Assembly (NCBI GenBank): GCA_935421135.1
Contig: OW285192.1
Location: 1,221,501-1,285,500 of the forward strand
DNA: 64,000 nt
Direction of reading: 5' to 3'
From: Bugulina stolonifera
Lineage: Eukaryota > Bryozoa > Gymnolaemata > Cheilostomatida > Bugulidae
Part shown: piece after piece, positions 1 to 10,916 of the stretch
Layout: each line of letters begins with the position of its first letter
Position numbering within the stretch: position 1 is the stretch's first letter
Position numbers and translations under genes: made by a program
The notes under the pieces: generated by a model
What the model was told of the DNA's origin: nothing
Database searches by the model: none
Seen by the model: the letters and a program-made list of their open reading frames with translations, nothing else

Positions 1-629
1 TAATGTTTTATAATCCTCAATAGCCTGTGGATTTCTAATAAGGTACAATGTCTGTCTTATTGCATATTGTGAAGTTCGGCCCAAGCTATACAGTACTCTG
101 AAATGACTATACAGCCTGAGGGCTGATCTCCGATCTTGCTACCTACATACCTGACACTCTGGTAGTATAATAGTATAATAGTATCATGCATGCTTATTGT
201 ACATGTACCTGGGTACAATCTGTAGGCTAATCCAAGTACCCAAGTTGCTCTGAGCTCAAGTTCTACAGGAAACTTAAGCTGGGAGGCTCCTAGGGAAGTC
301 TGAAGAAATCACAGCGATATATGTACATGTAAGTATAGAGATCTATCTGTATTGAAGTCCAAGGAGCAACTGACTAACATATACATGTAGGTAAATGAGG
401 CAGCTTTTATATAAAATCTACTTCCGCCAAAAAGTCCGAGGAGCCGATGGGCCATTGGCTTACAATTAATACCCAATCAATATCTTATTTTAGGAAAACC
501 CTCGTGAAACCTCACTGAGCTAGTAAGGACCAACCCCATGTATTTTTGTCTTAGTCATCAGTCCATAGATCCTCAATGCTATTAGCCTGGTTGATACCAG
601 ACTATGCTCCTTACTACAGTATTACTTAC
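1..629. other. Non-coding flank, nothing recognised
   Basis: AT-rich sequence downstream of the donor of the minus-strand exon at 630-852, so probably intron of that gene. I see no exon, RNA gene or repeat that I can support. Confidence 0.5.
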
Positions 630-852
630 CGGAAATGACCGAGTTGCGTGCATATGATGTCGAGTTGGTACTCATGGTGAAATATCTCGAGTTACTATCT
701 TCGCGCATGTCATTAACAAATGCTGTGTAGTTTGTTATGGGTGGGTTTACTTCTATACAACCTTGTCCTTCTGCTTCTCTCACAAATAGACTTAGAGTCA
801 GAAGGCAAAGTAATAGAATATTGTCCACCCTAAAAAGACGTGAGGTAGACAT
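630..852 (-). CDS. First coding exon of a secreted or membrane protein (partial)
   Basis: The chosen start is the ATG at 852, because the peptide from it looks like a signal peptide: basic start (MSTSRLFR), hydrophobic core (ILLLCLLTLSLF), then a small-residue cleavage region (AEGQG). After the signal come a Cys and two Asn-X-Thr glycosylation sequons (NYT, NST), fitting an extracellular domain. The exon ends at a consensus donor (gtaagtaa) after GTCATTTCCG, in phase 1. Later exons would lie left of the window. An upstream in-frame ATG exists but adds a basic, non-signal extension. Family unknown. Confidence 0.6.
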
Positions 853-1453
853 GATTTGCACTCCCTGATGTCGCCGATAGATTGGTAACACACAAGAGAA
901 GTCAAGTCTCAAATGGCTCTGCAGAAAAGATGACCATTAATAGATATTTTATGCTCAGCTTTGCTTACCAAGCCAAGCTGCTTTTTTATCTTTGATATTG
1001 GCGCATCTCCTAAATTGTGCTGGTTTAGTAATTACATGTATATACTGCCCGGTGGAACCCGGTCACTGAACAGTAATTAAGTCAATCGCTTCTACTAAGC
1101 GCATCATACAATTTTTGCTAATCTACGAGTACTTCACACAGTATACATGTATATCCAAAGTTCAAAACACACAGTAATATAGCAGTAGTATGTTGGGGAA
1201 GTCATTCGTCTAATTAAAACTCATGCTTTACAGACCATCCTCTCTTTCTATTACACTGTAGTTCACCAATGTACTGACATTAATGCTCACATATGCATAA
1301 ACCTACATATTATATATTTAAGTATACTACTTACAAAGTACATGTGCATGTAGTTATTTTGTAAATATCATGAATATTTTATCGCATGTTTGTGTTACAT
1401 CACCTTCATCTTTGGTTGGTAAATCACTGACCTCTAGTCCATTTGGTACTGGG
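853..1453. other. Presumed 5' flank of the signal-peptide gene
   Basis: AT-rich, no second exon recognised. It should contain the 5' UTR and promoter of the minus-strand gene starting at 852, but no core promoter motif stands out. Confidence 0.3.
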
Positions 1454-1529
1454 CAGTCTGTAAACCGCTGACCAGTCGGTCAATCGCTGACCAGTCAGTC
1501 AACCGCTGACCAGTCTGTCAATCGCTGAT
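1454..1529. repeat. 19-bp tandem repeat, 4 copies
   Basis: Four adjoining copies of a 19-bp unit with core GTCAATCGCTGACCAGTC; copies differ at the sixth base and at a C/T in the middle. Confidence 0.8.
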
Positions 1530-1597
1530 CTTGTTCAGTTCAACAGACACACAGAGTTTACAGATATTTTATCCAATTGCATTCCATTTAGCAAGCA

Positions 1598-2044
1598 ATG
1601 ATATCCTGTTATATTACACTGTTGTTACATATATACTGTTATATTACACTGTTGTTACATATATACTGTTATATTACACTGTTGTTATATATATACTGTT
1701 ATATTACACTGTTGTTATATATATACTGTTATATTACACTGTTGTCATATATAAACTGTTATATTACACTGTTGTTATATACTATTATATTACACTGTTG
1801 TTACATATATACTGTTATATTACACTGTTGTTACATATATACTGTTATATTACACTGTTGTTACATATATACTGTTATATTACACTGTTGTTACATATAT
1901 ACTGTTATATTACACTGTTGTTATATATATACTGTTATATTACACTGTTGTTACATATAATTATACTGTTATATTACACTGTTGTTCTATACTGTTATTT
2001 TACACTGTTGTTACATATATACTGTTATATTACACTGTTGTTAT
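1598..2044. repeat. 30-bp minisatellite, about 14 copies
   Basis: Unit of about 30 bp with core TATATTACACTGTTGTTAC. The array continues for a few bases beyond 2793, showing it was split by the transposon insertion at 2045. Long reading frames here are products of the unit length being divisible by three and are not genes. Confidence 0.9.
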
Positions 2045-2792
2045 TAGGCCTGCAACGATGAATCGATAACGATTCTCGATACGATTAATTTGCAGCATTT
2101 TCAATATCGATTCATTGCACTCAATTTTCGATTCTTGTTAAATATATACTTAGTCTTGGGAATCCCAAGTTATTACCATAGCATGGTGGCAAAGCGCTCG
2201 CTTTACAAACGTGTGGTCATGGGTTCGAATCTCAGTGAAGCACAATTTTTTTCTAGTAATTTTGTTGGCAGTAAGTGGGATAGCTATAAAATACATCATA
2301 TGTGCTAAGATGTATTACTAATATAAGTCTATAATTATATAAATGCCCCAAACATACAATTTGTATTTGATATTCCACACAATTAGAAGGGTATGCTTCT
2401 GGAATCTACTCATTCTACTCTTTTTGGTGATTCTAAAATGGAGTGATCAACTCAATTACTACAACTGACAGTGTTCTAAAATACTGTTGCGAAGAACTAC
2501 TGCAACGTAAATGGTGTCAGGGTAAATGATTCAAATAAATAGCAACATTGATAGTTGTGCTCACTGTCTTCATTCACTGCTTGCTTGGGGTTACAGTAAC
2601 ACACTTGCCTATTGTTGTACTACATAGTTACATTATTTCAGTAAAATTGTGAGATGCTGTTATTGGTCTGATTGACCTCACTAGTGTATTTTCTATTAAT
2701 TTTGCGCAATGAATCGAATCGAAAAAATCGAAAAAGTTAATTGGCAGAATCGAAAAAATCGAAACAGTATTTTGTGAATCGTTGCAGGCCTA
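2045..2792. mobile_element. hAT-like non-autonomous DNA transposon
   Basis: Terminal inverted repeats begin TAGGCCTGCAACGAT and end ATCGTTGCAGGCCTA. Subterminal sequence on both sides is rich in ATCGAT/AATCGAA motifs. The insertion is flanked by identical 8-bp copies GTTGTTAT (2037-2044 and 2793-2800), the target duplication length typical of hAT elements. No transposase frame is present, so mobilisation would need enzyme in trans. Confidence 0.85.
2179..2251 (+). ncRNA. tRNA-derived (SINE-like) segment inside the hAT element
   Basis: TGGCAAAGCGC resembles an RNA polymerase III box A, and GGTTCGAATCT at about 40 bp spacing matches box B. A run of seven T follows within 10 bp and could terminate Pol III. 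The acceptor stem does not fold cleanly, so this is a tRNA-derived promoter unit, not a functional tRNA gene. Confidence 0.5.
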
Positions 2793-2800
2793 GTTGTTAT

Positions 2801-3505
2801 ATACTGTTATTTACATGGTTACTTTAGCTCTAGCCGTACAGCCGCTTGCAGCTATTTGCTTGTCTGTACTACTCATGGACAAGACACTCCTCTGCATTAA
2901 GGAGGTAACAACCAGGGACCAAGGCAAACATTTGCCTCTCTAAAAGTCTTCTCCACAGTAAACATCTCAGTGTAATTATTAGATTGGCAATAACTCATTC
3001 CATATATTAGTTGTTACAGTCTCTGCTCCTGCTCTACGCTATTATTGTTTATTCAATCTCAGTTTTGGTAAGTTGTTAAAATACAATGTATATCCTCACA
3101 ATAATAAATGTAGCAATATTTGTGACATGAAGCCTAGTGTGGATATTTTCTACATGTGCTTGAACCCACTTAGATCTAAAGAGAATATTCCAGTCACTGA
3201 ATACTCATAAGAGAAGACAATTCTATATTATTATAGACTATAATTGGTAGATCAAATAAATAGTATAAGAAAGCAGAGACTACTGATCATGATAATTATA
3301 ATATTGTTCAGATCTCAACTACTGAGTACTGTTCCTCTGCACACTGGGCTGCAAGAAGATAGAAATAGAAATAATATAAGTACACACTAGTGCTACACGA
3401 GTGTGTTTAGTGTCATGGCCTGCTTTTCAATCCTAGCTCCTCAAAACAGAACACTGTATATTCACACAACCGTTCCATGATGCAAGTCCATTTACTTGTA
3501 AGACT
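2801..3505. other. 3' flank/UTR of the membrane-protein gene, otherwise nothing seen
   Basis: Lies downstream (minus sense) of the stop at 3506. It should include that gene's 3' UTR. AATAAA-like hexamers occur on the minus strand near 3.05 kb, but I cannot single out one poly(A) signal. Confidence 0.35.
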
Positions 3506-4032
3506 TTAAGAGCAGCGTGTGTTTGGTAAGTGTGACATCTCGAGGCTCTTCGATACTCCCAGTCTATTGACTTGATTATAGCAATTGGCAGTGCGATGAC
3601 GAGCAGGTGAGGCGTCTTCACTGCTTTGAGTTGTAACAATCCTATTGGCTACTGTAAACCCAGTTGTAACTATCCTATTAGCCATCGTATATCGTGTTGT
3701 AGCAATCCTGCTGACTATCGCACCTTGGTTTTGAACTATCCTATTGGCTATTGAAGTGGCACCTGTATTCGTTTTGTGAAACCTCCCAGAGTTTCTGACT
3801 GGACTTCTTGCTGAATAGCTCCATACAGGGATTTGTGATCTCATGATAGGACTGGTAGGCTTGTTAGCTGTTGGAGATTGTACAGCTACGTCACCAGAGG
3901 CAAATGGTATCTGGTCTCTCTCTTTAGAAGCAATCGGTGTCTGGTATTTTATTCCAGAAGGATATGACCTCTGGTTGCTTACTTCAACAACTGGAGTGTA
4001 ATCGTCTACTGAAATTGACTTATTCTCCATTT
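3506..4032 (-). CDS. Terminal exon, unnamed single-pass membrane protein
   Basis: Acceptor ttacattttag precedes AAATGGAG. The first two bases complete a codon opened by the phase-1 exon at 10009-10132, giving about 174 residues to a stop at 3506. The tail is polar and Pro/Ser-rich. At about 3630-3757 it has four 11-residue repeats related to MANRIVTTGFT. No known domain seen. The intron before it is 6 kb and contains an LTR element on the opposite strand. Confidence 0.6.
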
Positions 4033-4277
4033 CTAAAATGTAATGGTCAGACATAGTAAAGTACATAATATACAAATGTACTTTGTACATGTATCAGGGA
4101 TCTCAAGTTGATTAGTCAAAAAATCCCAGCAAATGTACAATGTACTGCATACATGACAAGTTGGGCTGACATCAAGGAGGGGGATTTTTACATGGTGAGG
4201 CAACCCTCACCAACTCTTTGACTGCTACAATACCTAAAATGTTTTTAACAATGAGCACCACACTTTATGGGCTGTCT

Positions 4278-4479
4278 GTGTAAGACTATACGTCTATGAC
4301 AGTGGTCTGTGTTGGCATCTGGAGCATCGGGACGGAAAGCAACTCTACCGAATGCTGCTAGTGACTAGGGAGCAGACTAGGGGATTGGACGGCGGCTTTG
4401 ATGCTCTGGCACTTTTCATGACTGAACTCTAGGTGAGCACACGCGCTTCTTATATTAATAACTATCGGCCACTACCACA
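4278..4479 (+). repeat. Truncated 5' LTR
   Basis: About 202 bp nearly identical to the last 202 bp of the 3' LTR (7486-7687), ending in the same CCACTACCACA. The upstream two thirds of the LTR is missing and replaced by unrelated sequence, so the 5' promoter is probably lost. Confidence 0.8.
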
Positions 4480-4568
4480 TGGCGCAGTTGACTTAGAACC
4501 TATGAGAAGTGAAAACTAAACAGCAAATAATTACATTATAATTATTAGCAAATCAATAAAATTTGATT

Positions 4569-4905
4569 TGTTACGTAAGTAGTAAGTAGAGTAGGAGTAG
4601 TGGAGTAGTAGAGTAGGAGTAGTAAAGTAGGATAAAGAGTAGTAGAGTAAGAGTAGTAGAGTAAGAGTAGTAGAGTAAGAGTAGGAGTAGTAGAGTAGGA
4701 GTAGTAGAGTAGGAGTAGTAGAGTAGGAGTAGTAGAGTAGGAGTAGTAGAGTAGGAGTAGTAGAGTAGGAGTAGTAGAGTAGGAGGAGAAGAGTAGAGTA
4801 GAGTAGTAGGTGCGAGTTGAGTAGGAGAAGAGTAGAGTAGAGTAAGAGTAGTAGGTGCGAGTTGAGGGGAGTTGAATAGTTGAGTAAGTATTAGTATAGG
4901 TGGTG
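4569..4905. repeat. AGTAG-rich microsatellite-like leader
   Basis: Repeated GTAGAGTAGGAGTA units of 14-15 bp within the 5' leader of the LTR element, between the primer-binding site and the gag start. Confidence 0.8.
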
Positions 4906-5058
4906 GTAGTAAGTGAAAAGAAAATACATCTATTCTTTTCTGTATTGAGAAAATTTCTATGAAATAATTTATCTGAATTACCTATCTAAGAAATTTACTA
5001 AATTAAGAAATTTTTTTTTTTCATATTTTTTCCGGATTACCATAGCCAGGTTGTCAAG

Positions 5059-6978
5059 ATGCCTGACAATGGAGTGAATTTCCCAACCCTCAGGATTGAC
5101 CCCAGGGATGTTAGTGGTTCTTGGAAGATTATTTTAGACAGGTTTACTGTTGCAGTGCGCTTTTCTGTAAAAGACAAGGGAACCAGAAAGGAAGGGGAGG
5201 GCGCTCAAGAACGTCAAGTCCCGATTTTTGACGATGAAATGAAATTATGTGCATTATTGAATAGTATTAGTAGTGAAGGTTTTCAAGTATTACAGGCCCA
5301 AGGAATTGACATCAATAGTACCAAATTAACATACGACCAAGCATTACAAGCATTGAAAAACACACATGAGCGCGAAGAGTCTCTGAATGTGAGATTGTCA
5401 AACCTTTGTAGCGCGCGCCAGCAAACTGGGGAGGATTCCAGGGATTACCTTAGGAGGGTCGAGCATTTATCACGCACGACCGGAATTTTTAAGACTACCG
5501 CAGTTAATTTAGACGCCACTCATACTGCTGCTGCCAATGCTGAATGCGAACGAATTAGGAAGACCATGGCGCAAGTGATTGTTGTTAATGGCCTACAAGA
5601 TTTGATGTTGAGAAGAGAATTGATGGCCAAACATGTTCTTACATGGGAAACTTTGACAACTGTTTTGTCTTGTCGCGGCACAGCTACTGAATCCGAGCAA
5701 AAGCTCGAACTTCCTGCCCCACAAGTACCCAATATTCCTATCAAACAAGAGGTTGCAGAGGCCAGATTTGAGGATTCCCGTCGTGACGATAGTCGTAGTC
5801 GTCAGGACAGATTTTACAGGGACTCCCGCCAGTCCCGGGGTTATGATAACCGTTACAATAGAAGTAGTAGTAGGCCCAGAGGTTATAGAAGCCCAAGTCC
5901 TGATAAATATGGCAGCAGGCAAGGATTTGATAGTGGTGGTAGGACTAGTTTTGACAGGAATTACCGCCGTGACAGTAGCGATCGTTGGAACAGTCGTGAC
6001 CAACATCAGGGACTTGGTTCCAATAGTGGCAACTACTACAGCAGGCCCAGAAGTGGTAGTCGAGATGGCTATCACCGTTACGGTAGTAGAGACTCAGATA
6101 GGGGCAAAGGCCGAGATGGCTATTGCCATTGTAATAGTCAAGACTCAGATAGGGGTAAAGGCATTACTGGTAATTGTTATCGTGGTGGCGACCCCAACCA
6201 CAGAGTTAGATTTTGCTATTGCCATCGTATTAGTCACGACTCAAATAGGGGTAAAGGCATTACTGGTAGTTGTTATCGTTGTGGTGACCCCAACCACAGA
6301 GTTAGATTTTGTCCTCATGTAGTATGTTACAAATGTAACAAGAAAGGCCATATGACCGCTGACTGTCAAACTGAGTCAAAAGATCATGACAGCACTAGGT
6401 ATGTGAAAAGGAGAGATTTTCCAAAGCCCTTCCGCTGTCATGAACCTAGCCCATATCTTAATAGAGGCCGTAAGTTTAACCCTAATCATTATATGGATAT
6501 TAGGAGACTTAATATTGATCCTGATAAGAATTTCGGCCACAGTTCACTATCAGTGGGTAGAACAGAATTAGAATTTAAAGTTTGCATTGATGTCAATGGT
6601 AAAGGAGTGGATTTTACATTAGATACTGGTTCTGATGCTACCATTATTATGGACCAAACCTCTCGTGAATTGAATTTGGAATTAAAACAACCAAGCCGCT
6701 ATTTGCGTGGAGCTGATTCTACTCCTTTGAATGTTGTGGGCGAGAGCGAAGTCGTATTAAACTATAAGGGTCTTGAATTACCTGCTCTTGCTTCGGTTTT
6801 GGAAAATGCTTCTAGGAATCTATTGGGAATTGCCGAAATTAGAAGATTGCATTTGTTAGCCATTGTAAACCCCATACAACCCTGGGTTAATGCAATACCC
6901 AAGCCTGTAATCACAAAATCAGGCCGTCAATCCAAACCTAATCGGAGAAAAGATTGTGTTTATTTTGACAGGAAATAG
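5059..6978 (+). CDS. Gag-protease polyprotein of LTR retrotransposon
   Basis: 639 residues, uninterrupted. The N-terminal ~230 residues are a Gag-like helical region without a recognisable signature. Residues ~235-390 are Arg/Ser/Asp/Tyr-rich with internal repeats (DSDRGKG, GDPNHRVRFC). One complete CCHC zinc knuckle (CYKCNKKGHMTADC) follows a partial one (CYRCGDPNHRVRFC), and an earlier copy has lost Cys (CYRGGDPNH). From about residue 515 there is a retropepsin-like segment: DTGSDATII carries the catalytic Asp and LLGIAEI the later hydrophobic-Gly motif. The protein stops soon after the protease, with no polymerase. It would package RNA and process Gag; enzymes must come from an autonomous relative. 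Confidence 0.88.
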   Translation: MPDNGVNFPTLRIDPRDVSGSWKIILDRFTVAVRFSVKDKGTRKEGEGAQERQVPIFDDEMKLCALLNSISSEGFQVLQAQGIDINSTKLTYDQALQALKNTHEREESLNVRLSNLCSARQQTGEDSRDYLRRVEHLSRTTGIFKTTAVNLDATHTAAANAECERIRKTMAQVIVVNGLQDLMLRRELMAKHVLTWETLTTVLSCRGTATESEQKLELPAPQVPNIPIKQEVAEARFEDSRRDDSRSRQDRFYRDSRQSRGYDNRYNRSSSRPRGYRSPSPDKYGSRQGFDSGGRTSFDRNYRRDSSDRWNSRDQHQGLGSNSGNYYSRPRSGSRDGYHRYGSRDSDRGKGRDGYCHCNSQDSDRGKGITGNCYRGGDPNHRVRFCYCHRISHDSNRGKGITGSCYRCGDPNHRVRFCPHVVCYKCNKKGHMTADCQTESKDHDSTRYVKRRDFPKPFRCHEPSPYLNRGRKFNPNHYMDIRRLNIDPDKNFGHSSLSVGRTELEFKVCIDVNGKGVDFTLDTGSDATIIMDQTSRELNLELKQPSRYLRGADSTPLNVVGESEVVLNYKGLELPALASVLENASRNLLGIAEIRRLHLLAIVNPIQPWVNAIPKPVITKSGRQSKPNRRKDCVYFDRK

Positions 6979-7102
6979 TGTATTGAATTTCGCATTTCCG
7001 TAAGGTATTGAATTCACTTTCTAGAATTTTGTATTTGTGACTTTTCCTTCTTTGCCAGTACCGCACTTCATTGATACGTAAGTATGCGTTTCGTTAACAC
7101 AC

Positions 7103-7118
7103 TAAAAAGGGGGAGAGA
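7103..7118 (+). other. Polypurine tract of LTR element
   Basis: Purine run AAAAAGGGGGAGAGA immediately before the TG start of the 3' LTR, the expected plus-strand primer position. Confidence 0.7.
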
Positions 7119-7687
7119 TGATATCTGACCCTTTTCCAAATTGAATTCTCCTGAATATCTGACCCCTGAATTTAACATACTTTAATAAGCATGAAACAGA
7201 GGCTTCCATTGTTTACTAATTGAAATAGAAGGTCGAATTGAAGGGAATTATGGCCTGCCGGTATTGAATTGTGTTAGGTGTTGCATCGAATTCGTATTTG
7301 GAAGTGAATTGTGTTTTGACGCCAAATGAATTGAGTTAGGCTTTGGTACGTCACACTCCATGAATTGAATTGCAGTTGAGTAGTTGCAAGAATTGAATTG
7401 CAGTTGAGTAGTTGCAGGAATTCATGAATTTGAGAAGTTGCGTATTTGTAGAATACACTTCATCCCCGAAGTGAAAAAGGGAGAGCGTGTAAGACTATAC
7501 GTCTATGACAGTCGTCTGTGTTGGCATCTGGAGCATCGGAACGGAAAGCAACTCTACCGAATGCTGCTAGTGACTAGGGAGCAGACTAGGGGATTGGACG
7601 GCGGCTTTGATGCTCTGGCACTCTTATGACTGAACTCTAGGTGAGCACACGCGCTTCTTATATTAATAACTATCGGCCACTACCACA
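7119..7687 (+). repeat. 3' LTR (569 bp)
   Basis: Begins TGATATCTGACC and ends CTACCACA. The terminal 202 bp match the 5' copy. A tandem pair built on GAATTGCAGTTGAGTAGTTG lies near 7370-7425. A 63-codon frame inside it has no support as a gene. Confidence 0.8.
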
Positions 7688-8489
7688 GTCTGCTGTGGGC
7701 ACAGTTCTCAGTTACATGTAGTTACAAACTAAGCTGGTGAAAAATATTTTGCTTCAAGTACAGGTACAATTAGTTTAGAGGCTGTCACAGTACATTTCCT
7801 GACTGTTTGTAACCAATCTGGTCACTGTTGTGTTTTGAGGTGGTTTATGTTTATGAAGGAACATTAATTACTATCTAATACTGCGTATGACCATGAGATA
7901 GTATATTCTATCCATTTACTATCCATTGCAAAACAAACAAAAGTTCTTCATTTACATGTATATAGTTGGAGAGACTAAGCTTGCATAGCATTAATAAACA
8001 AAATAGCTCCAAAGCAAATTATATCATATAAACATTAAATGTACAAACTGCTAGCTTGGTAGTCAGCTTATATGTCCACAATAGTCACCAAAATAGCAAA
8101 TAAAAGTTATTGACTAAAATCCCAAGCCGAGAGGGCTTGCAGGAGTTTGGAAGTTTGCAGGAGGTGGGTTTTGAAAACGGGAGAGTTGTCATGTATGATG
8201 TACTGCAGTGTGAGCAGTGTAGTAGTAGTATTACTCTATTAGCAATTGGTCAGATATATTAAATGAAGCTGTTGTTACCTACATGTACATATCTATTGCT
8301 CTAGGAGTTAGCATTAGTAATTTCTCACAGCCTAATAATCCCAGTTCATACATGTAACTCAGGCTTTACCCTTGAATAGTAACAGAATTTGTAGCTTTTT
8401 TCCTAAACGCCCCAAAGCAACTCACAAGCTATGAGATAAGCTGAAGATTAATTTGGAGATTGTAAAGTATTTCAATTTAAAATATTGTA
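7688..8489. other. Intronic sequence, nothing recognised
   Basis: AT-rich, between the 3' LTR and a short transposon-like frame, within the 6-kb intron of the membrane-protein gene. Confidence 0.4.
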
Positions 8490-8624
8490 ATGGACCCGCC
8501 GACTGATCCGTCACCCAGGCCGACCTATGCAGAGGTTATCAAGAAGACCTTGACACCTAAACGAATGCTGTCCTTATTAAGTGACTCCAAAAATGCATTC
8601 ATGTCTAGATTACATGTAAACTAG
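8490..8624 (+). pseudogene. Short transposon-like ORF remnant (44 codons)
   Basis: Starts ATGGACCCGCCG and reads MDPPTDPSPRPTYAEVI before a stop. The Pro-rich start followed by TYAEV resembles the N-terminus of non-LTR retrotransposon ORF1 or Gag-like proteins. Too short for a firm identity; likely a 5' fragment. Confidence 0.3.
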
Positions 8625-9046
8625 ATACATTTATTATCCTGATTATTGTTCTAAGTCTTTTTACCTGTATACATTTGGGGCCGATGTTTCAGAACACGGT
8701 CATAATTACATACTACCTGTTTTACCTTATTATAAGCACTTTTGTGCAATACCGACCCTTTTGACGGCCAACGTCGAGCGCATTTTTGCCATTTTATTAT
8801 GTAATTTCCGGTACGATACCTTATCGTACCGCCCGATACCTTATCGGCTGTTTTCACCGGATGTTTGTTATGTATATACACTGTAAGCTCACGCATTTTG
8901 CTGTACAAATCAGTTGTTGATTGCGCTCTAATTAAGCAACATTTCCTAACTCAACCTTCAGAGTCTTACTCTTGCAGGCAGGCAGCTCCAGCCCTGGTCT
9001 TTTAGATGTCAGCGCCCGAGCTTGTCCTCATACTTGTTTAAGTACT

Positions 9047-9235
9047 CTTTCTACACTCCTTGTGAGTTCTACACCATCGGACCTTAGCCGATCCCAGATT
9101 CTTCAATGAATTTAGCATCGGGTCTACGTCCCTAGATCAGCACAACTACTTTCTACACTCCTTTGGAGTCTAAACTACAGGACCTACGTCGACTCTGGAC
9201 TCTTCAATGAGTCTCAGCATCGGCCTACATCCTCT
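9047..9235. repeat. Two diverged ~100-bp tandem copies
   Basis: Both copies carry CTTTCTACACTCCTT, CTCTTCAATGAG-like and AGCATCGG segments in the same order. Probably part of an old transposon; the interval 8625-9046 shows no gene. Confidence 0.5.
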
Positions 9236-10008
9236 CTAACAATCATAAGAGCTTAACTTAGCGGTTCACTCTTTATGTAATGTGTGGAAGTTTCCTTGGA
9301 GATTACCAATACCAAGCGCTTCCCACACCCGTGCTAACATTGGCACTCGTGTGACAACCATACACAATAACATTACAATATAGCTAGTGTGAGAAAACCT
9401 CCAAAAATCTGAGCAAATTATTAATAATGGAAAACCACCCAGCTCTCTGAGCAAGCACTGAACACCCAAACTGCTCAGGGAAAATTCGAGAACCTGAGAG
9501 CTCTGCATGTATGTTTATTCATTAGATGATGCCTAAAGCTCTACTTGGGTACAAATTACATAAGCTGCCGGGACCCTGGGTGCAATCCAATAACATAAAC
9601 TTAGTGTCACACCATTAAGAACTACTATCACACTTATTATATACCATTCATCAAGTGAGATTCAACACGATTCAAAACTTCAATTTCATCTTTTGTTGTT
9701 ACCAAAGTTGAGCATTACATCGTATGTCATATTGATTGATATAACTTGGATGCAATAGAAAGGTTTATGCCTATTGGCAAAATGTGCAAGTTTTTCGCTA
9801 TGTGGCATAAGGAATTATTGCAACATTTTCAGTGTTGGGAGTGTTCGGATGGTTGCACAGTTGGTGTCACTGCGTTGATCCCTCTCGTCAGATGAATTTG
9901 TTAGGTGGAAGCACAGCATGTGCAAAGTTTTCCAGTGGAGCTTACATTGACTGTAAACATGTACGTTGCACATTTTGGTCCTAGGTCTACTTAACCATAA
10001 AGTCTTAC

Positions 10009-10132
10009 CAGGTGCGATTTGAGTTTTGTAGTCATTTAGTCCCAGACAGCTGTAGTCCCAGTAGTATGCTTCTTGTTCCTCGTCATCTAGCTCATCTCCG
10101 TTTAACTCCGCCTCTATCCTTCGCTCATTGTC
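10009..10132 (-). CDS. Acidic cytoplasmic exon, unnamed membrane protein
   Basis: Acceptor ttaataag before GACAATGAG and donor gtaaga after GCACCTG. The frame enters at phase 0 and leaves at phase 1, matching its neighbours. Encodes an acidic then tyrosine-rich stretch (LDDEEQEAYYWDYS) that could be a signalling or sorting segment; no domain recognised. Confidence 0.65.
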
Positions 10133-10293
10133 CTTATTAAAGATGTACAGAGATAGAATATAGCAATGAAATTTATTCAGATGAAGTTATCACTGCCTTT
10201 TTCTCTAACTATTGGGCTTGCCCTTCAAATATATACATGTATGAGGGTTGACTCCCTAAAGGCTCGGCTGCACAAGAGGTGGTGAGCAGTACG

Positions 10294-10349
10294 ATTACCA
10301 GTACCAGTACCAGTACCAGTACTAGTGCGCAGTGCGCAGTGCGCAGTGC
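10294..10349. repeat. Two short microsatellites
   Basis: (GTACCA)n followed directly by (GTGCGCA)n-type repeats. Confidence 0.8.
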
Positions 10350-10916
10350 CAGTGGCCTTCATTAATATTCAGCCAATAGCCACAGCTGATCTTTAATGAA
10401 TAATATAATTGGAATTGTTGTATTTAATATTAACCAATCACCACAAGCGCTCATTGACTCTGTGGACCAAGAAGACCAATATGCTGAGGGACGAGGCTCT
10501 GAAGGCCGAAAAAGAGCAATCAGCCTCTCATGTAGCCGAACCTTTAGGGCTAGATAGGAAGTCAAATTTTCCAGAAATGTCTTTGTTGCGCTATTCATGT
10601 TGAATCTGTTCCCATAAGTTAGCACTGCAGAAACCAATTCTCATGTTTTACTGTTGGGGGTGACAGGATGCATGTATATAATGGGAACACAACTTCTGCA
10701 TTGAACATTGACAAAATAATGTCAATGTGCATCTACAGTACTTTTCTAATTTTGGCTATCCAATAGCAAGAGTATAATAGGTATCAAGGTGATAGAAGGC
10801 TCCACTGCCTACGTTGACCCATCTAGGTTGGTAGGAGAGAGAGTAAAATCAGTCACGCTTATGATAAAACATAAATTCATTACACAGTAAACTATTCTTA
10901 GTTTGAACTCGCTCAC

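Larger units (their letters stand above)
4278..7687 (+). mobile_element. LTR retrotransposon, gag-protease only, 5'-truncated
   Basis: Order: truncated 5' LTR; a candidate primer-binding site beginning TGGCGCAGTTGACT directly after it; an AGTAG-rich leader; one long frame (5059-6978); a polypurine tract AAAAAGGGGGAGAGA; and a full 3' LTR beginning TG and ending CA. Only about 140 bp separate the frame from the polypurine tract, leaving no room for reverse transcriptase, RNase H or integrase. It is therefore non-autonomous. It lies antisense within an intron of the minus-strand membrane-protein gene. Confidence 0.85.

Noticed and set aside
5520..6322. Alternative frames inside the gag-protease gene
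   Set aside because: Shadows of the Arg/Ser-rich repeat region; the 639-codon frame alone has zinc-knuckle and protease motifs.
10362..10637. 91-codon minus-strand frame between membrane-protein exons
   Set aside because: A faint reverse-transcriptase-like feel (SAVLTYG) but no further motif and no splice borders.
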